A DNA stretch of 64,000 nt from Streptococcus oralis subsp. dentisani (GCF_007475365.1 NZ_CP034442.1:1862556-1926555), one strand, 5' to 3'. Positions 45,688 to 55,759 are shown, numbered from the stretch's first letter. Made by a program: numbers and translations. The notes: generated by a model not told the origin, from the letters alone.

Positions 45688-46482
45688 TTAATCTGCGATA
45701 TGGCTAGATGGTTTGAGCTTGTAACGGTCATAGAGTTTCTGCAAACTACCATCCTTGCTCCATTTAGTGACCAAGTTATCAAGATAGTCGTTTAGCTCGG
45801 TGTTTGACTTCTTGGTGACGATACCGTAGTCAGATGGCTTGAAACTATCATCTAGTAGTACTGTCCGTTTACTGATGTAACCAGACAGGATAGAACGATC
45901 CACGGAAAAGGCGTCAATACGGTGAGCGTGAAGGGAAGTTATCAATTCTGGGTAGGAACCAAGTTCTACGAATTTGAACTTCAGACCTTTCTTTTTACCC
46001 AGTTCGGTAATCAAGCGTTGGGTGATGGAACCTTGGGCAACTCCGATGGTTTTGCCATTCAGGTCTTCAATGCTTTTGATATTGGCAGATTTATTGACCA
46101 AAAAGCCAGAAGCGTCCGTATAGTAGGGACTGGTGAAGTTGTAGAGTTTTTTGCGTTCTTCTGTGATGGTAAAGGTCGCGATATCCAAATCGACCTGTTC
46201 ATTGTCAAGAAGTGGGCCACGGGTTTGAGCGGTAACAGGAACGTAGCGAACCTTGACCTTGAGCTCATCTGCAATCATTTTGGCCAGATCCGTTTCGATA
46301 CCAGAATAAGTTCCTGTCTTGGGATCTTTGTAACCAAAATTAGGAACGTCTTGTTTGACACCGACAACTAGTTCGCCTCTTTTTTGAATGTCTGCGACGC
46401 TGGTATCAGCCTGAACTGGTTTGGCAGCAGCAAGGCTGAAAAGGCTAATCAATAATGCTGATAAAAAGAGTTTCTTTTTCAT
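45688..46482 (-). CDS. Amino-acid ABC transporter substrate-binding protein without lipobox
   Basis: 264 aa from ATG 46482 (GGAGGAG upstream); a longer frame to 46650 reads through the ATPase gene and is rejected. The signal peptide is MKKKLFLSALLISLFSLAAA, with a likely SPase I cut near PVQA-DT. No Cys is found in the signal region, so it is not lipidated. The mature part is an SBP_bac_3 protein: ELVVGVKQDVPNFGY, GIETDLAKMIADEL, FTITEERKKLYNFTSPYY, IGVAQGS. It lies between the ATPase and the permeases. Confidence 0.93.
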   Translation of the reverse strand: MKKKLFLSALLISLFSLAAAKPVQADTSVADIQKRGELVVGVKQDVPNFGYKDPKTGTYSGIETDLAKMIADELKVKVRYVPVTAQTRGPLLDNEQVDLDIATFTITEERKKLYNFTSPYYTDASGFLVNKSANIKSIEDLNGKTIGVAQGSITQRLITELGKKKGLKFKFVELGSYPELITSLHAHRIDAFSVDRSILSGYISKRTVLLDDSFKPSDYGIVTKKSNTELNDYLDNLVTKWSKDGSLQKLYDRYKLKPSSHIAD

Positions 46483-46492
46483 AGGCTCCTCC

Positions 46493-47251
46493 TTATTTGA
46501 CTTTGTCACTTTCGTGGTTGATAATTTTGCTGAGGAATTGTTGGGCACGAGGTTCGCTTGGATTGTCGAAAAAGTCATCGACATCTGTCGTATCCACCAA
46601 AACTTCTCCGTCAGCCATAAAGATAATGCGGTCAGCAACTTCACGGGCAAAGCCCATTTCGTGGGTAACGATGATCATATTCATCCCGTCATGTGCCAGT
46701 TTTTGCATAACTGCTAGAACATCTCCGATAGTCTCAGGATCAAGAGCAGATGTTGGCTCATCAAAGAGGAGGAGTTCCGGATGCATGGCAAGACCACGAG
46801 CAATGGCGATCCGCTGTTTTTGTCCACCAGATAGCATGGCGGGATAGGAATCTTTCTTGTCCCACATATTTACAAATTCCAGATATTTTTGGGCTGTTTT
46901 TTCAGCTTCTTTTTTATCAATTCCTAGAACTTTAATGGGCGCAAGTGTCACGTTTTCTAACACGTTTTTGTGTGGATAAAGGTTGAAATGTTGAAAAACC
47001 ATGCCGACTTCCTTACGAAGAGGAACTAAATCTTTCTGGCTGGCACCTGCTACTTGGTGTCCATTGACTAGGAGACTTCCTTTGTCAACAGCCTCTAAAC
47101 CATTGATAGTACGGATAAGAGTGGACTTTCCAGAACCAGAAGGTCCAAGCAGGACAACAACTTGTCCTTTTTCAAAACGGAGATTGATGTCGCGGAGTGC
47201 GTGGTAGTCTCCGTAATATTTTTCGACGTGTTTAAATTCTACTAAAGCCAT
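46493..47251 (-). CDS. Polar amino-acid ABC transporter ATP-binding protein (GlnQ-like)
   Basis: 252 aa. Walker A GPSGSGKST (~35-43), signature LSGGQKQRIAIARGL, Walker B LLLFDEPTSALDPE, switch His in VTHEMGFAREVADR. GGAGATC (CAAAGGAG) precedes the ATG. First gene of the four-gene operon; 10 bases separate it from the binding protein gene. Promoter at 47286-47314. Confidence 0.95.
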   Translation of the reverse strand: MALVEFKHVEKYYGDYHALRDINLRFEKGQVVVLLGPSGSGKSTLIRTINGLEAVDKGSLLVNGHQVAGASQKDLVPLRKEVGMVFQHFNLYPHKNVLENVTLAPIKVLGIDKKEAEKTAQKYLEFVNMWDKKDSYPAMLSGGQKQRIAIARGLAMHPELLLFDEPTSALDPETIGDVLAVMQKLAHDGMNMIIVTHEMGFAREVADRIIFMADGEVLVDTTDVDDFFDNPSEPRAQQFLSKIINHESDKVK

Positions 47252-47285
47252 GAGAGATCTCCTTTGTGTTAGATTTTATAACATG

Positions 47286-47314
47286 ATTCTACAACAAAAG
47301 AATGTTCTTGTCAA
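47286..47314 (-). promoter_or_regulatory. Promoter of the amino-acid ABC operon
   Basis: Minus-strand TTGACA (47309-47314), 17 bases, TAGAAT (47286-47291). Confidence 0.85.
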
Positions 47315-47383
47315 ATCATATCTGAAAAAAATTCACTAAAATTTTATAAAAAAGCAATCTGGATAGAGAAAATGCCTAAATCA

Positions 47384-47392
47384 TGTTATAAT
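47384..47392 (+). promoter_or_regulatory. Extended -10 promoter of recJ
   Basis: TGTTATAAT with consensus TGn. It shows that the ATG at 47372 lies before the start site, so translation must begin later, at TTG 47429. Confidence 0.75.
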
Positions 47393-47428
47393 GAAACGAT
47401 AGAATTCTTAGAAAGAGTGGATGTCTTT

Positions 47429-49651
47429 TTGATAACACCTACTTATGAATGGCAGTTTGCCCCGCAGGTTGAAGATGCGGATTTTACAAAGATAGCCAAG
47501 AAGGCTGGACTGGGTCCCGAGGTGGCTCGGTTATTATTTGAAAGAGGGATTCAGGATGAAGAAAGTCTAAAGAAGTTTTTAGAACCTTCTTTAGAGGACT
47601 TACATGACCCCTATCTGCTTCATGATATGGACAAGGCAGTGAAAAGGATTCGTCAGGCCATTGAAGAAGGAGAAAACATTCTCATCTATGGAGACTACGA
47701 TGCGGATGGCATGACTTCGGCTTCGATTGTGAAGGAAAGTTTGGAACAGCTTGGCGCCGAGTGCCGTGTTTACCTGCCCGATCGCTTTACCGATGGCTAT
47801 GGACCAAATGCCAGTGTTTATAAATATTTTATCGAGCAAGAGGGCATTTCCTTGATTGTGACAGTGGATAATGGGGTTGCTGGCCATGAAGCCATTGAAT
47901 TGGCCCAGTCTATGGGAGTGGATGTCATTGTGACCGACCACCATTCTATGCCGGAAACCCTTCCTGATGCCTATGCGATTGTTCACCCTGAACATCCAGA
48001 TGCGGACTATCCCTTCAAACAGTTAGCTGGTTGCGGAGTGGCCTTTAAGCTGGCTTGTGCCCTTTTAGAAGAAGTGCAAGTGGAATTGCTTGATTTGGTC
48101 GCTATCGGTACCATTGCAGATATGGTGAGCTTGACAGATGAAAACCGTATCATGGTTCAATATGGTCTGGAAATGCTGGGACATACTCAGCGCATTGGCC
48201 TGCAAGAAATGCTGGACATGGCTGGGATTGCTGCGAATGAAGTGACAGAAGAAACGGTTGGATTCCAGATTGCCCCTCGTTTAAATGCCTTAGGGCGATT
48301 GGATGATCCCAACCCTGCCATTGATTTGCTGACTGGATTTGACGACGAGGAAGCGCATGAGATTGCCCTCATGATTCACCAGAAAAATGAAGAACGTAAG
48401 GAAATCGTCCAATCAATCTATGAAGAAGCTAAGACCATGGTGGATCCTGAGAAGAAGGTCCAGGTTTTGGCCAAGGAAGGCTGGAATCCTGGGGTTCTGG
48501 GTATCGTAGCTGGGCGCTTGCTAGAGGAATTGGGGCAGACAGTTATCGTTCTTAATATAGAAGATGGTCGTGCCAAGGGTAGTGCTCGTAGTGTGGAAGC
48601 AGTCGATATTTTTGAAGCTCTGGATCCTCATCGAGATCTCTTCATCGCATTCGGTGGCCATGCTGGTGCAGCAGGAATGACGCTGGAAGTTGAGAAGCTC
48701 TCAGATTTATCTCAGGTTTTGGAAGACTATGTCCGTGAAAAAGGTGCAGATGCTAGTGGTAAGAACAAGTTAAATCTAGATGAAGAGCTAGATTTGGAGA
48801 CTCTTAGCTTGGAAACGGTTAAAAGCTTTGAACGCTTGGCACCTTTTGGAATGGACAATCAGAAACCTGTCTTTTATATCAAGGATTTTCATGTCGAAAG
48901 TGCCCGTACCATGGGAGCAGGCAATGCCCACCTCAAACTAAAAATTTCCAAGGGTGAGGCGAGTTTTGAAGTGGTGGCCTTTGGACAAGGTAGATGGGTA
49001 ACAGAGTTTGCTCAAACAAAAAATCTTGAATTGGCAGTCACCTTGTCTGTCAATCAATGGAATGGCCAAACTGCCCTCCAGTTGATGATGGTGGATGCGC
49101 GTGTGGAAGGCGTTCAACTCTTTAACATTCGTGGGAAGAACGCAGCCTTGCCAGAAGGGGTTCCAGTCTTGGACTTCGCTGGAGAAGTGCCGGATTTGAC
49201 GAATAGTGAGGCGGTTGTTGTAAAAACCATTCCTGAGGATATTACCTTGCTTAAGACCGTTTTTCAGGAACAAAATTTCTCTGCAGTCTATTTCAAAAAC
49301 GACATTGACAAGGCCTACTATCTGACAGGTTATGGAACTAGAGAACAGTTTGCAAAATTGTACAAGACTATTTACCAGTTCCCAGAGTTTGATATTCGCT
49401 ACAAGCTTAAGGATTTGGCGGCTTATCTCAATATCCAACAAATCTTGCTGGTCAAGATGATTCAAGTCTTTGAAGAACTGGGCTTTGTGACAATCAAAGA
49501 TGGTGTCATGACAGTCAATAAGGAAGCGCCAAAGCGAGAGATAGGAGAAAGTCGGATTTACCAAAATCTCAAACAAACCGTTAAAGATCAAGAAATGATG
49601 GCGCTGGGTACGGTGCAGGAAATGTATGATTTTTTAATGGCAGAAAACTAG
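47429..49651 (+). CDS. recJ: Single-stranded-DNA-specific exonuclease RecJ
   Basis: 5'-3' ssDNA exonuclease in recombination and mismatch repair. 740 aa from TTG 47429 (AGAGTGGA upstream). DHH domain: YGDYDADGMTSAS (~82-94), TVDNGVAGHEA, VTDHHSMPETLPDA. DHHA1: FIAFGGHAGAAGMTLE. An OB-like domain follows (ARTMGAGNAHLKLKIS), then a Firmicutes-specific C-terminal extension of ~190 residues. All phosphoesterase motifs are present. A terminator closes the gene at 49662. Confidence 0.96.
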   Translation: MITPTYEWQFAPQVEDADFTKIAKKAGLGPEVARLLFERGIQDEESLKKFLEPSLEDLHDPYLLHDMDKAVKRIRQAIEEGENILIYGDYDADGMTSASIVKESLEQLGAECRVYLPDRFTDGYGPNASVYKYFIEQEGISLIVTVDNGVAGHEAIELAQSMGVDVIVTDHHSMPETLPDAYAIVHPEHPDADYPFKQLAGCGVAFKLACALLEEVQVELLDLVAIGTIADMVSLTDENRIMVQYGLEMLGHTQRIGLQEMLDMAGIAANEVTEETVGFQIAPRLNALGRLDDPNPAIDLLTGFDDEEAHEIALMIHQKNEERKEIVQSIYEEAKTMVDPEKKVQVLAKEGWNPGVLGIVAGRLLEELGQTVIVLNIEDGRAKGSARSVEAVDIFEALDPHRDLFIAFGGHAGAAGMTLEVEKLSDLSQVLEDYVREKGADASGKNKLNLDEELDLETLSLETVKSFERLAPFGMDNQKPVFYIKDFHVESARTMGAGNAHLKLKISKGEASFEVVAFGQGRWVTEFAQTKNLELAVTLSVNQWNGQTALQLMMVDARVEGVQLFNIRGKNAALPEGVPVLDFAGEVPDLTNSEAVVVKTIPEDITLLKTVFQEQNFSAVYFKNDIDKAYYLTGYGTREQFAKLYKTIYQFPEFDIRYKLKDLAAYLNIQQILLVKMIQVFEELGFVTIKDGVMTVNKEAPKREIGESRIYQNLKQTVKDQEMMALGTVQEMYDFLMAEN

Positions 49652-49661
49652 AAGGTAGGAC

Positions 49662-49686
49662 AGAGTTGGGCAACCAGCTCTTTTTT
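49662..49686 (+). terminator. Terminator after recJ
   Basis: AGAGTTGG-GCAA-CCAGCTCT (one G-U, GNRA-like loop) then TTTTTT. Confidence 0.85.
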
Positions 49687-49823
49687 GGAAACAAATCTTC
49701 ATTTTGAAAATCATCAAAAAAATGGTATAATGGTAGGAAAAGATTCGGCTGAAAGTTTTAGAACTTTTAGAATAAGAGGGTAAACTTACCTTATAATCAA
49801 GATAATTAAGTTTCGGAGGAAAA

Positions 49824-51485
49824 ATGAGTAATATTAGTTTAACAACACTAGGTGGTGTACGAGAAAATGGGAAAAATATGTACATCGCCGAAATCGATGG
49901 TTCTATTTTTGTTTTGGATGCGGGGCTTAAATACCCTGAAAATGAACAACTTGGGGTTGATGTCGTCATTCCCAATATGGACTACCTTTTTGAAAATAGC
50001 GACCGTATCGCAGGGGTCTTCTTGACCCACGGGCATGCGGATGCCATTGGTGCTCTGCCTTACCTTTTGGCAGAAGCGAAGGTGCCTGTGTTTGGCTCTG
50101 AGTTGACTATCGAGTTGGCAAAACTCTTTGTCAAAGGAAATGATACGGTTAAGAAATTCAATGACTTCCATGTGATTGATGAGGATACAGAAATTGACTT
50201 TGGAGGAACTGTAGTTTCCTTCTTCCGTACAACTCACTCCATCCCGGAAAGTTTGGGAGTTGTCTTGAAAACTCCAAAAGGTAGTATTGTTTACACAGGT
50301 GACTTCAAGTTTGACCAGACGGCTAGTAAATCCTATGCGACGGATTTTGCCCGTTTGGCAGAAATCGGTCGTGAGGGTGTCTTGGCGCTCCTCAGTGATT
50401 CTGCGAATGCGGATAGCAATATCCAGGTAGCGAGTGAGAGCGAAGTTGGAGACGAAATTACCCAGACAATTGCAGACTGGGAAGGTCGTATCATCGTTGC
50501 AGCAGTTGCCAGCAACCTCTCTCGTATCCAGCAGGTTTTTGATGCGGCTGCAGATACAGGTCGCCGAGTTGTTTTGACTGGTTTTGATGTTGAAAATATC
50601 GTCCGAACAGCGATTCGTCTCAAAAAATTGTCTCTAGCTAATGAAAGTCTCTTGATCAAACCAAAAGAAATGTCTCGTTTTGAAGACCATGAGTTGATTA
50701 TCCTTGAGACAGGTCGTATGGGTGAACCGATCAATGGACTTCGTAAGATGTCTATCGGTCGCCACCGCTATGTGGAAATCAAAGATGGGGACTTGGTCTA
50801 TATCGTAACGACTCCATCTATCGCCAAAGAAGCCGTCATGGCGCGTGTTGAAAACATGATCTACCAAGCTGGTGGTGTGGTGAAACTCATTACCCAAAGT
50901 TTGCGAGTATCAGGACACGGAAATGCGCGTGATTTGCAGTTGATGATCAATCTCTTGCAACCAAAATACCTTTTCCCTATCCAAGGGGAATACCGTGAGT
51001 TAGATGCGCATGCCAAGGCTGCCATGGCAGTTGGGATGTTGCCAGAGCGCATTTTCATCCCTAAAAAGGGAACGACCATGTCTTATGAACATGGGGACTT
51101 TGTTCCAGCTGGAGGAGTTTCTGCAGGTGATGTCTTGATTGATGGAAATGCCATCGGGGATGTTGGAAATGTGGTCCTTCGTGACCGTAAGGTCTTGTCA
51201 GAGGATGGAATCTTTATCGTGGCGATCACTGTCAACCGTCGTGAGAAGAAAATTGTGGCCAAGGCCCGTGTTCATACGCGTGGATTTGTTTACCTCAAGA
51301 AGAGCCGTGATATTCTCCGTGAAAGTTCAGAATTGATTAACCAAACTGTAGAAGAGTATCTTCAAGGTGATGACTTTGATTGGGCAGATCTCAAAGGCAA
51401 GGTTCGTGACAATCTGACCAAGTACCTCTTTGATCAAACCAAGCGTCGCCCAGCAATCTTGCCAGTCGTGATGGAAGCAAAATAA
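49824..51485 (+). CDS. rnjB: Ribonuclease J2-like protein
   Basis: 553 aa, RNase J family: metallo-beta-lactamase/beta-CASP core and a C-terminal domain. The first metal motif is THGHADAIG, where RNase J1 has HxHxDH; the Asp-His pair is lost. Other parts are conserved: TTHSIPESLG, VYTGDFKFDQ, and the RNA-binding SGHGNARDLQLMINLLQP. This makes it the J2 paralogue, probably acting mainly as J1's partner. TTTCGGAGG precedes the ATG. Confidence 0.93.
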   Translation: MSNISLTTLGGVRENGKNMYIAEIDGSIFVLDAGLKYPENEQLGVDVVIPNMDYLFENSDRIAGVFLTHGHADAIGALPYLLAEAKVPVFGSELTIELAKLFVKGNDTVKKFNDFHVIDEDTEIDFGGTVVSFFRTTHSIPESLGVVLKTPKGSIVYTGDFKFDQTASKSYATDFARLAEIGREGVLALLSDSANADSNIQVASESEVGDEITQTIADWEGRIIVAAVASNLSRIQQVFDAAADTGRRVVLTGFDVENIVRTAIRLKKLSLANESLLIKPKEMSRFEDHELIILETGRMGEPINGLRKMSIGRHRYVEIKDGDLVYIVTTPSIAKEAVMARVENMIYQAGGVVKLITQSLRVSGHGNARDLQLMINLLQPKYLFPIQGEYRELDAHAKAAMAVGMLPERIFIPKKGTTMSYEHGDFVPAGGVSAGDVLIDGNAIGDVGNVVLRDRKVLSEDGIFIVAITVNRREKKIVAKARVHTRGFVYLKKSRDILRESSELINQTVEEYLQGDDFDWADLKGKVRDNLTKYLFDQTKRRPAILPVVMEAK

Positions 51486-51501
51486 TAAGCAGAATACCTA
51501 C

Positions 51502-51529
51502 AGAAAAAGTCGAAATTCGGCTTTTTCTT
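51502..51529 (+). terminator. Terminator after rnjB
   Basis: AGAAAAAG-tCG-aaatt-CGg-CTTTTTCTT. Confidence 0.78.
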
Positions 51530-51553
51530 ATAGAATAGTAAAAGGAGAAAACC

Positions 51554-52333
51554 ATGGCAGTTATGAATATTGAGTATTACTCAGAAGTTTTGGATATGGA
51601 GTGGGGCGTCATTGTACTCTATCCAGATGCTAGTCGAGTGACTGAACCAGATTGCACAGATATTCCTGTTCTTTACCTTTTGCACGGAATGTCAGGAAAT
51701 CAAAATAGCTGGCTCAAGCGAACTAATGTCGAACGCTTGTTGCGCGGGACCAATCTCATTGTCATCATGCCCAATACTAGCAATGGCTGGTACACAGATA
51801 CTCAGTATGGCTATAACTACTATACAGCTCTAGCAGAAGAGTTACCTCAGGTCATGAAACGATTCTTTCCCAATATGACCAGCAAGCGAGAAAAGACCTT
51901 CATAGCAGGTCTCTCCATGGGTGGCTACGGCTCCTTTAAACTCGCTCTATCGACGAATCGTTTTTCTCATGCGGCTAGTTTTTCTGGTGCGCTCAGTTTT
52001 CAAGAATTTTCTCCTGAAAGTCAGGATCTGGGATCACTTGCCTACTGGCGAGGAGTTTTTGGAGAGATTAAAGACTGGACAGCTAGCCCTCATTCGCTTG
52101 AAAGCATGGCTGCGAAATCGGATAAAAAAACCAAACTTTGGGCTTGGTGTGGGGAGCAAGACTATCTCTACTCTGCCAATAATCTCGCAGTGAAAAACCT
52201 CAAAAAACTAGGTTTTGAGGTGACCTATAGTCATAGTCTAGGTAAGCACGAGTGGTACTACTGGGAAAAACAATTGGAGCGTTTTTTGGCTACTCTACCA
52301 ATTAACTTTGTTTTGGAAGAGCGCTTAAGTTGA
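51554..52333 (+). CDS. estA: Tributyrin esterase / esterase D-like hydrolase
   Basis: 259-aa cytosolic serine esterase. The nucleophile elbow is [10 protein letters not shown] (Ser ~122); the oxyanion region is [13 protein letters not shown] and the catalytic His is near [10 protein letters not shown]; Asp lies in WCGEQDYLY. It matches streptococcal EstA-type esterases that act on short-chain esters. AAAGGAG precedes the ATG. The following 115 bases to murM hold no evident gene. Confidence 0.92.
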   Translation: MAVMNIEYYSEVLDMEWGVIVLYPDASRVTEPDCTDIPVLYLLHGMSGNQNSWLKRTNVERLLRGTNLIVIMPNTSNGWYTDTQYGYNYYTALAEELPQVMKRFFPNMTSKREKTFIAGLSMGGYGSFKLALSTNRFSHAASFSGALSFQEFSPESQDLGSLAYWRGVFGEIKDWTASPHSLESMAAKSDKKTKLWAWCGEQDYLYSANNLAVKNLKKLGFEVTYSHSLGKHEWYYWEKQLERFLATLPINFVLEERLS

Positions 52334-52448
52334 TTTTATTAATACTAGTGAGGTGACAGAGCAAGGGACCCAATTATTTTTTCTTTCTTTTTTTTCAAAA
52401 AAATAGTAAAATAAAGCTAATATTTATCGTAAAAAGAATGGAAAGTAA

Positions 52449-53672
52449 ATGTATCGTTATCAAGTTGATATTCCTGATGAAGAACACGATGAGTTTGTTA
52501 GACAGAGTCCTTTAGTGAATATATTGCAAAGTAGCGCTTGGGCGAGTGTGAAAAGTGAATGGGAAAATGAAAAAGTTGGCTTTTACAAGGATGATAAATT
52601 GGTAGGTGTGTCCAGTTTGCTTTATAGATCCTTGCCCTTTGGCTTCACGATGTGCTATATTGCTAGGGGACCCATTATAGATTATACTAACAGGGCTTTG
52701 GTGGAGTTTGTATTTGCTTCACTTAGAGATATTGCAAAAAGAAAACGTGCCTTATTTATCAAAATTGATCCGACTCTTTGTTTAAGTAAAACAGTTCTTA
52801 ATAAACAAGACTCAGATTATTCAGAAACATTAGTAACACTTCAATACCTCAGAGAGTTGGGTTTTATTTGGTCTGGTAAAACAACTGGGATGGCTGATAC
52901 TATTCAGCCTCGTATTCAGGCGAAAATATATAAGGAAAATTTTGGTGAAGATAAACTTTCGAAGTCAACAAAACAAGCTATTCGAACAGCACAGAATAAG
53001 GGGATCAAGGTTCAGTTTGGCGGAATAGAATTGCTGGATTCTTTTTCTCTTTTGATGAAGAAAACAGAAGCACGTAAAAATATTTCCTTAAGGAATGAAG
53101 CTTATTACAGAAATTTATTGTTAACTTTTCAAAATCATGCCTATATCACACTTTCAACTCTTGATTTATCTGAGCGTTTGCAAGAATTAGAAGAACAGTG
53201 GACTCAGAATCAGATTTTTATTCAATCTTTAGTAAATACAGCTAAGTCTTCAAAATTTCAAACTAGATTGAAAGAAAAAGAACGTTTAGACGAGGAAATT
53301 ACGTTTTTGAAAAAACATATTTCTGCAGGTGTTTTGATTGCTCCCTTAGCAGCGACTTTGACTCTAGAATTTGGCCAGACCTCTGTCAATCTATATGCGG
53401 GTATGGATGAAGAATTTAAACGCTATAATGCGCCAATTTTAACTTGGTATCAGACGGCTCATCATGCTTTCGAGCGTGGCTCTCTATGGCAAAATCTTGG
53501 AGGAATTGAGCACGCTAGAGATGGTGGCCTTTATCGGTTTAAATCAAATTTTAATCCCACCATTGAAGAGTACTTTGGTGAGTTCACACTGCCTACTCAC
53601 CCCCTATATCCTGTAATTAGTCTTGTCTTTGATCTGCGTAAAAAATTAAGAAAAAAATATCATAGAAAGTAA
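52449..53672 (+). CDS. murM: Lipid II peptide-branching enzyme MurM (FemX-type)
   Basis: Adds the first amino acid (Ser or Ala from tRNA) to the lysine of lipid II, building the interpeptide bridge. 407 aa. FemABX fold of two GNAT-like halves with an inserted helical hairpin (~230-300, LQELEEQWTQNQIF and KEKERLDEEITFLKKHIS), and the final strand block GLYRFKSNFNP. It is followed at once by murN. MurM variation is linked to beta-lactam resistance in pneumococci. GGAAAG precedes the ATG. Confidence 0.95.
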   Translation: MYRYQVDIPDEEHDEFVRQSPLVNILQSSAWASVKSEWENEKVGFYKDDKLVGVSSLLYRSLPFGFTMCYIARGPIIDYTNRALVEFVFASLRDIAKRKRALFIKIDPTLCLSKTVLNKQDSDYSETLVTLQYLRELGFIWSGKTTGMADTIQPRIQAKIYKENFGEDKLSKSTKQAIRTAQNKGIKVQFGGIELLDSFSLLMKKTEARKNISLRNEAYYRNLLLTFQNHAYITLSTLDLSERLQELEEQWTQNQIFIQSLVNTAKSSKFQTRLKEKERLDEEITFLKKHISAGVLIAPLAATLTLEFGQTSVNLYAGMDEEFKRYNAPILTWYQTAHHAFERGSLWQNLGGIEHARDGGLYRFKSNFNPTIEEYFGEFTLPTHPLYPVISLVFDLRKKLRKKYHRK

Positions 53673-53676
53673 GTAT

Positions 53677-54909
53677 ATGACACTGACTACACTCACTAAA
53701 GAAGAGTTTCAACATTATTCGGAAACGGTTCCTTGTCGTTCCTTTATGCAGTCTGTCCAGATGGGAGATTTGCTAGAAAAAAGGGAAGCTAAAGTAACTT
53801 ACCTTTCTTTGAAACAGGAAGGAGAAATTCAGGTTGCGGCTCTAGTTTATTGCTTGCCGATGCTAGGTGGATTTCATATGGAAATCAATTCGGGCCCAAT
53901 CTATACTAAAAACGAGTTTCTTTCGGAATTTTATCTTGCTTTAAAGGAATATGCAAGGCAAAATGGTGTATTGGAGTTGGTTGTAAAACCTTACGAAATC
54001 TATCAGAAATTTGATAGCGATGGAAATCCAAGTACAGAAGAAAAAGTGGACTCTATTTCGGTTTTGACAGATCTTGGTTACCAATATGATGGTCTGCAGA
54101 CGGGTTATCCGGCTGGGGAACCAAATTGGTTCTATTGTAAAGATTTGTCTGAATTGAATGAAGAGAATTTGATTCAAAGTTTTAGCAAAAAGGGGAAACA
54201 ATTAGTCAAAAAATCTCAGACTTTTGGTATTCAGCTGAAAAAGTTGAAACGCGAGGAACTTCCGATTTTTAAAGATATAACAAAAGAAACCTCTGAACGT
54301 AGAGAATATAGTGATAAAAGTTTAGAATATTATGAGCATTTTTATGATTCTTTTGGAGAGCGCGCTGAGTTTATGATTGCGATACTCAATTTTTCAGAGT
54401 ATTTAACAAATTTAATAAACAGGCAAAGTCAATTAATAAAACAAAAGGATGCGCTATTATCTTTGCTTGAGAAGTATCCAGATTCGGCACAAAAGAAAAA
54501 AGAGTTAAGGGAACTATCTCGACAATTGGAAACCTTTGATGTTCGTAAGGCAGAGGCATGTAAATTGATTGAGAAATATGGTCATCAGGATATGGTTTTG
54601 GCTGGTAGTCTATTTGTCTATATGCCTCAAGAAACGACTTATCTTTTTAGTGGTTCTTATACGGAGTTCAATAAATTCTATGCACCTGCTCTTCTTCAAG
54701 AATATGTGATGGTGGAAAGTATCAGGCGTGGTATTTCTAAGTATAATTTTTTAGGTATTCAGGGGATTTTTGATGGCAGTGATGGCGTATTACGCTTTAA
54801 ACAAAATTTTAATGGCTATATTGTGCGTAAGCCTGGAACATTTCGTTATTATCCATCTCCATTGAAATATAAGTGTATTCAATTGTTAAAGAAATTATTA
54901 AGACGTTGA
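53677..54909 (+). CDS. murN: Lipid II peptide-branching enzyme MurN (FemX-type)
   Basis: Adds the second Ala to the MurM-modified stem. 410 aa, same fold as MurM: helical hairpin (~250-300, QLIKQKDALLSLLEKYPDSA), LFSGSYTEFNKFYAPALLQEY and GVLRFKQNFNG near the end. Spacing to murM is 4 bases, so they are coupled. A basic tail (KYKCIQLLKKLLRR) fits membrane association. Confidence 0.95.
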   Translation: MTLTTLTKEEFQHYSETVPCRSFMQSVQMGDLLEKREAKVTYLSLKQEGEIQVAALVYCLPMLGGFHMEINSGPIYTKNEFLSEFYLALKEYARQNGVLELVVKPYEIYQKFDSDGNPSTEEKVDSISVLTDLGYQYDGLQTGYPAGEPNWFYCKDLSELNEENLIQSFSKKGKQLVKKSQTFGIQLKKLKREELPIFKDITKETSERREYSDKSLEYYEHFYDSFGERAEFMIAILNFSEYLTNLINRQSQLIKQKDALLSLLEKYPDSAQKKKELRELSRQLETFDVRKAEACKLIEKYGHQDMVLAGSLFVYMPQETTYLFSGSYTEFNKFYAPALLQEYVMVESIRRGISKYNFLGIQGIFDGSDGVLRFKQNFNGYIVRKPGTFRYYPSPLKYKCIQLLKKLLRR

Positions 54910-55028
54910 GTTTGAAGAGTCAGTGTTTAGGTTTCTTTCAGTTTTTTTCAGTAAAATAGAGAATCTATCTTGATCAAGTAGAATGTGATTTTAAGATAGG
55001 TTCTTATTTTTATGAAAGGTGGAACGTC

Positions 55029-55730
55029 ATGTTCTGGATTATTCGACTATTCTTCCGATTTCTTTTGGGAATTTGGCGTTTCTTCTGGCGTCTGGTTTGG
55101 ACCGTGGTCATTCTACTGCTCATTGCCTTTGGAGTGGTTTGGTATCTGGCAGGTGATTTTCATTCTGCGGTCAATCAGGTTGAAAAAATGAGCCAGATTG
55201 GTCAAGGTGGCTGGAATCAGTGGAAGGAGACGGGAACGCTGGAAGTCTTGTCTCAGACAGACAGTCACCAATATGCAGAAGGCAAGTGGGCTCAGGCCTC
55301 AGCTCGCATCTATATTGAGCCTCAAATGGATGAGACCTTCCAAGGTACCTATGCAGAAGCCATAAAAAACTGGAATCAAACGGGAGCCTTTACCTTTGAG
55401 GTGGTTGCGGATCCTAGTCAGGCAGATATTGTGGCAAGTGAGATGAATGATGGATCGACCGCTGTAGCAGGTCAAGCTGAGAGTCAAACCAATCTGTTAA
55501 CCAATCAATTTATATCTGTAACGGTTCGCCTGAATCACTATTATCTATCCAATCCAAACTATGGTTATTCTTATGAACGGATCGTGCACACAGCGGAGCA
55601 CGAGCTGGGGCATGCTATCGGATTGGATCATACCAACGAGATTTCTGTCATGCAGCCAGCAGGCTCCTACTATGGAATTCAGCCTCGGGATGTGACAGCT
55701 GTTCAAGAACTCTATACCAGTAGCGACTAG
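55029..55730 (+). CDS. Membrane-anchored matrixin-like metalloprotease
   Basis: 233 aa. One N-terminal span (~18-42, flanked by Arg/Trp) directs the rest outside. The zinc motif is [11 protein letters not shown] (HExxHxxGxxH, ~193-203) followed by the Met-turn SVMQP, typical of M10/astacin-like metzincins. Substrate unknown; surface protein processing is a guess. GAAAGGTGG precedes the ATG. Confidence 0.9.
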   Translation: MFWIIRLFFRFLLGIWRFFWRLVWTVVILLLIAFGVVWYLAGDFHSAVNQVEKMSQIGQGGWNQWKETGTLEVLSQTDSHQYAEGKWAQASARIYIEPQMDETFQGTYAEAIKNWNQTGAFTFEVVADPSQADIVASEMNDGSTAVAGQAESQTNLLTNQFISVTVRLNHYYLSNPNYGYSYERIVHTAEHELGHAIGLDHTNEISVMQPAGSYYGIQPRDVTAVQELYTSSD

Positions 55731-55759
55731 ATGAAGTCAGTGCAATCCGAAATGAAATC

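Noticed and set aside
46483..46650. 56-residue extension of the binding protein
   Set aside because: It lies inside the ATPase gene in another frame and lacks a signal peptide.
47372..47428. ATG start of recJ at 47372
   Set aside because: The extended -10 at 47384-47392 lies after this ATG.
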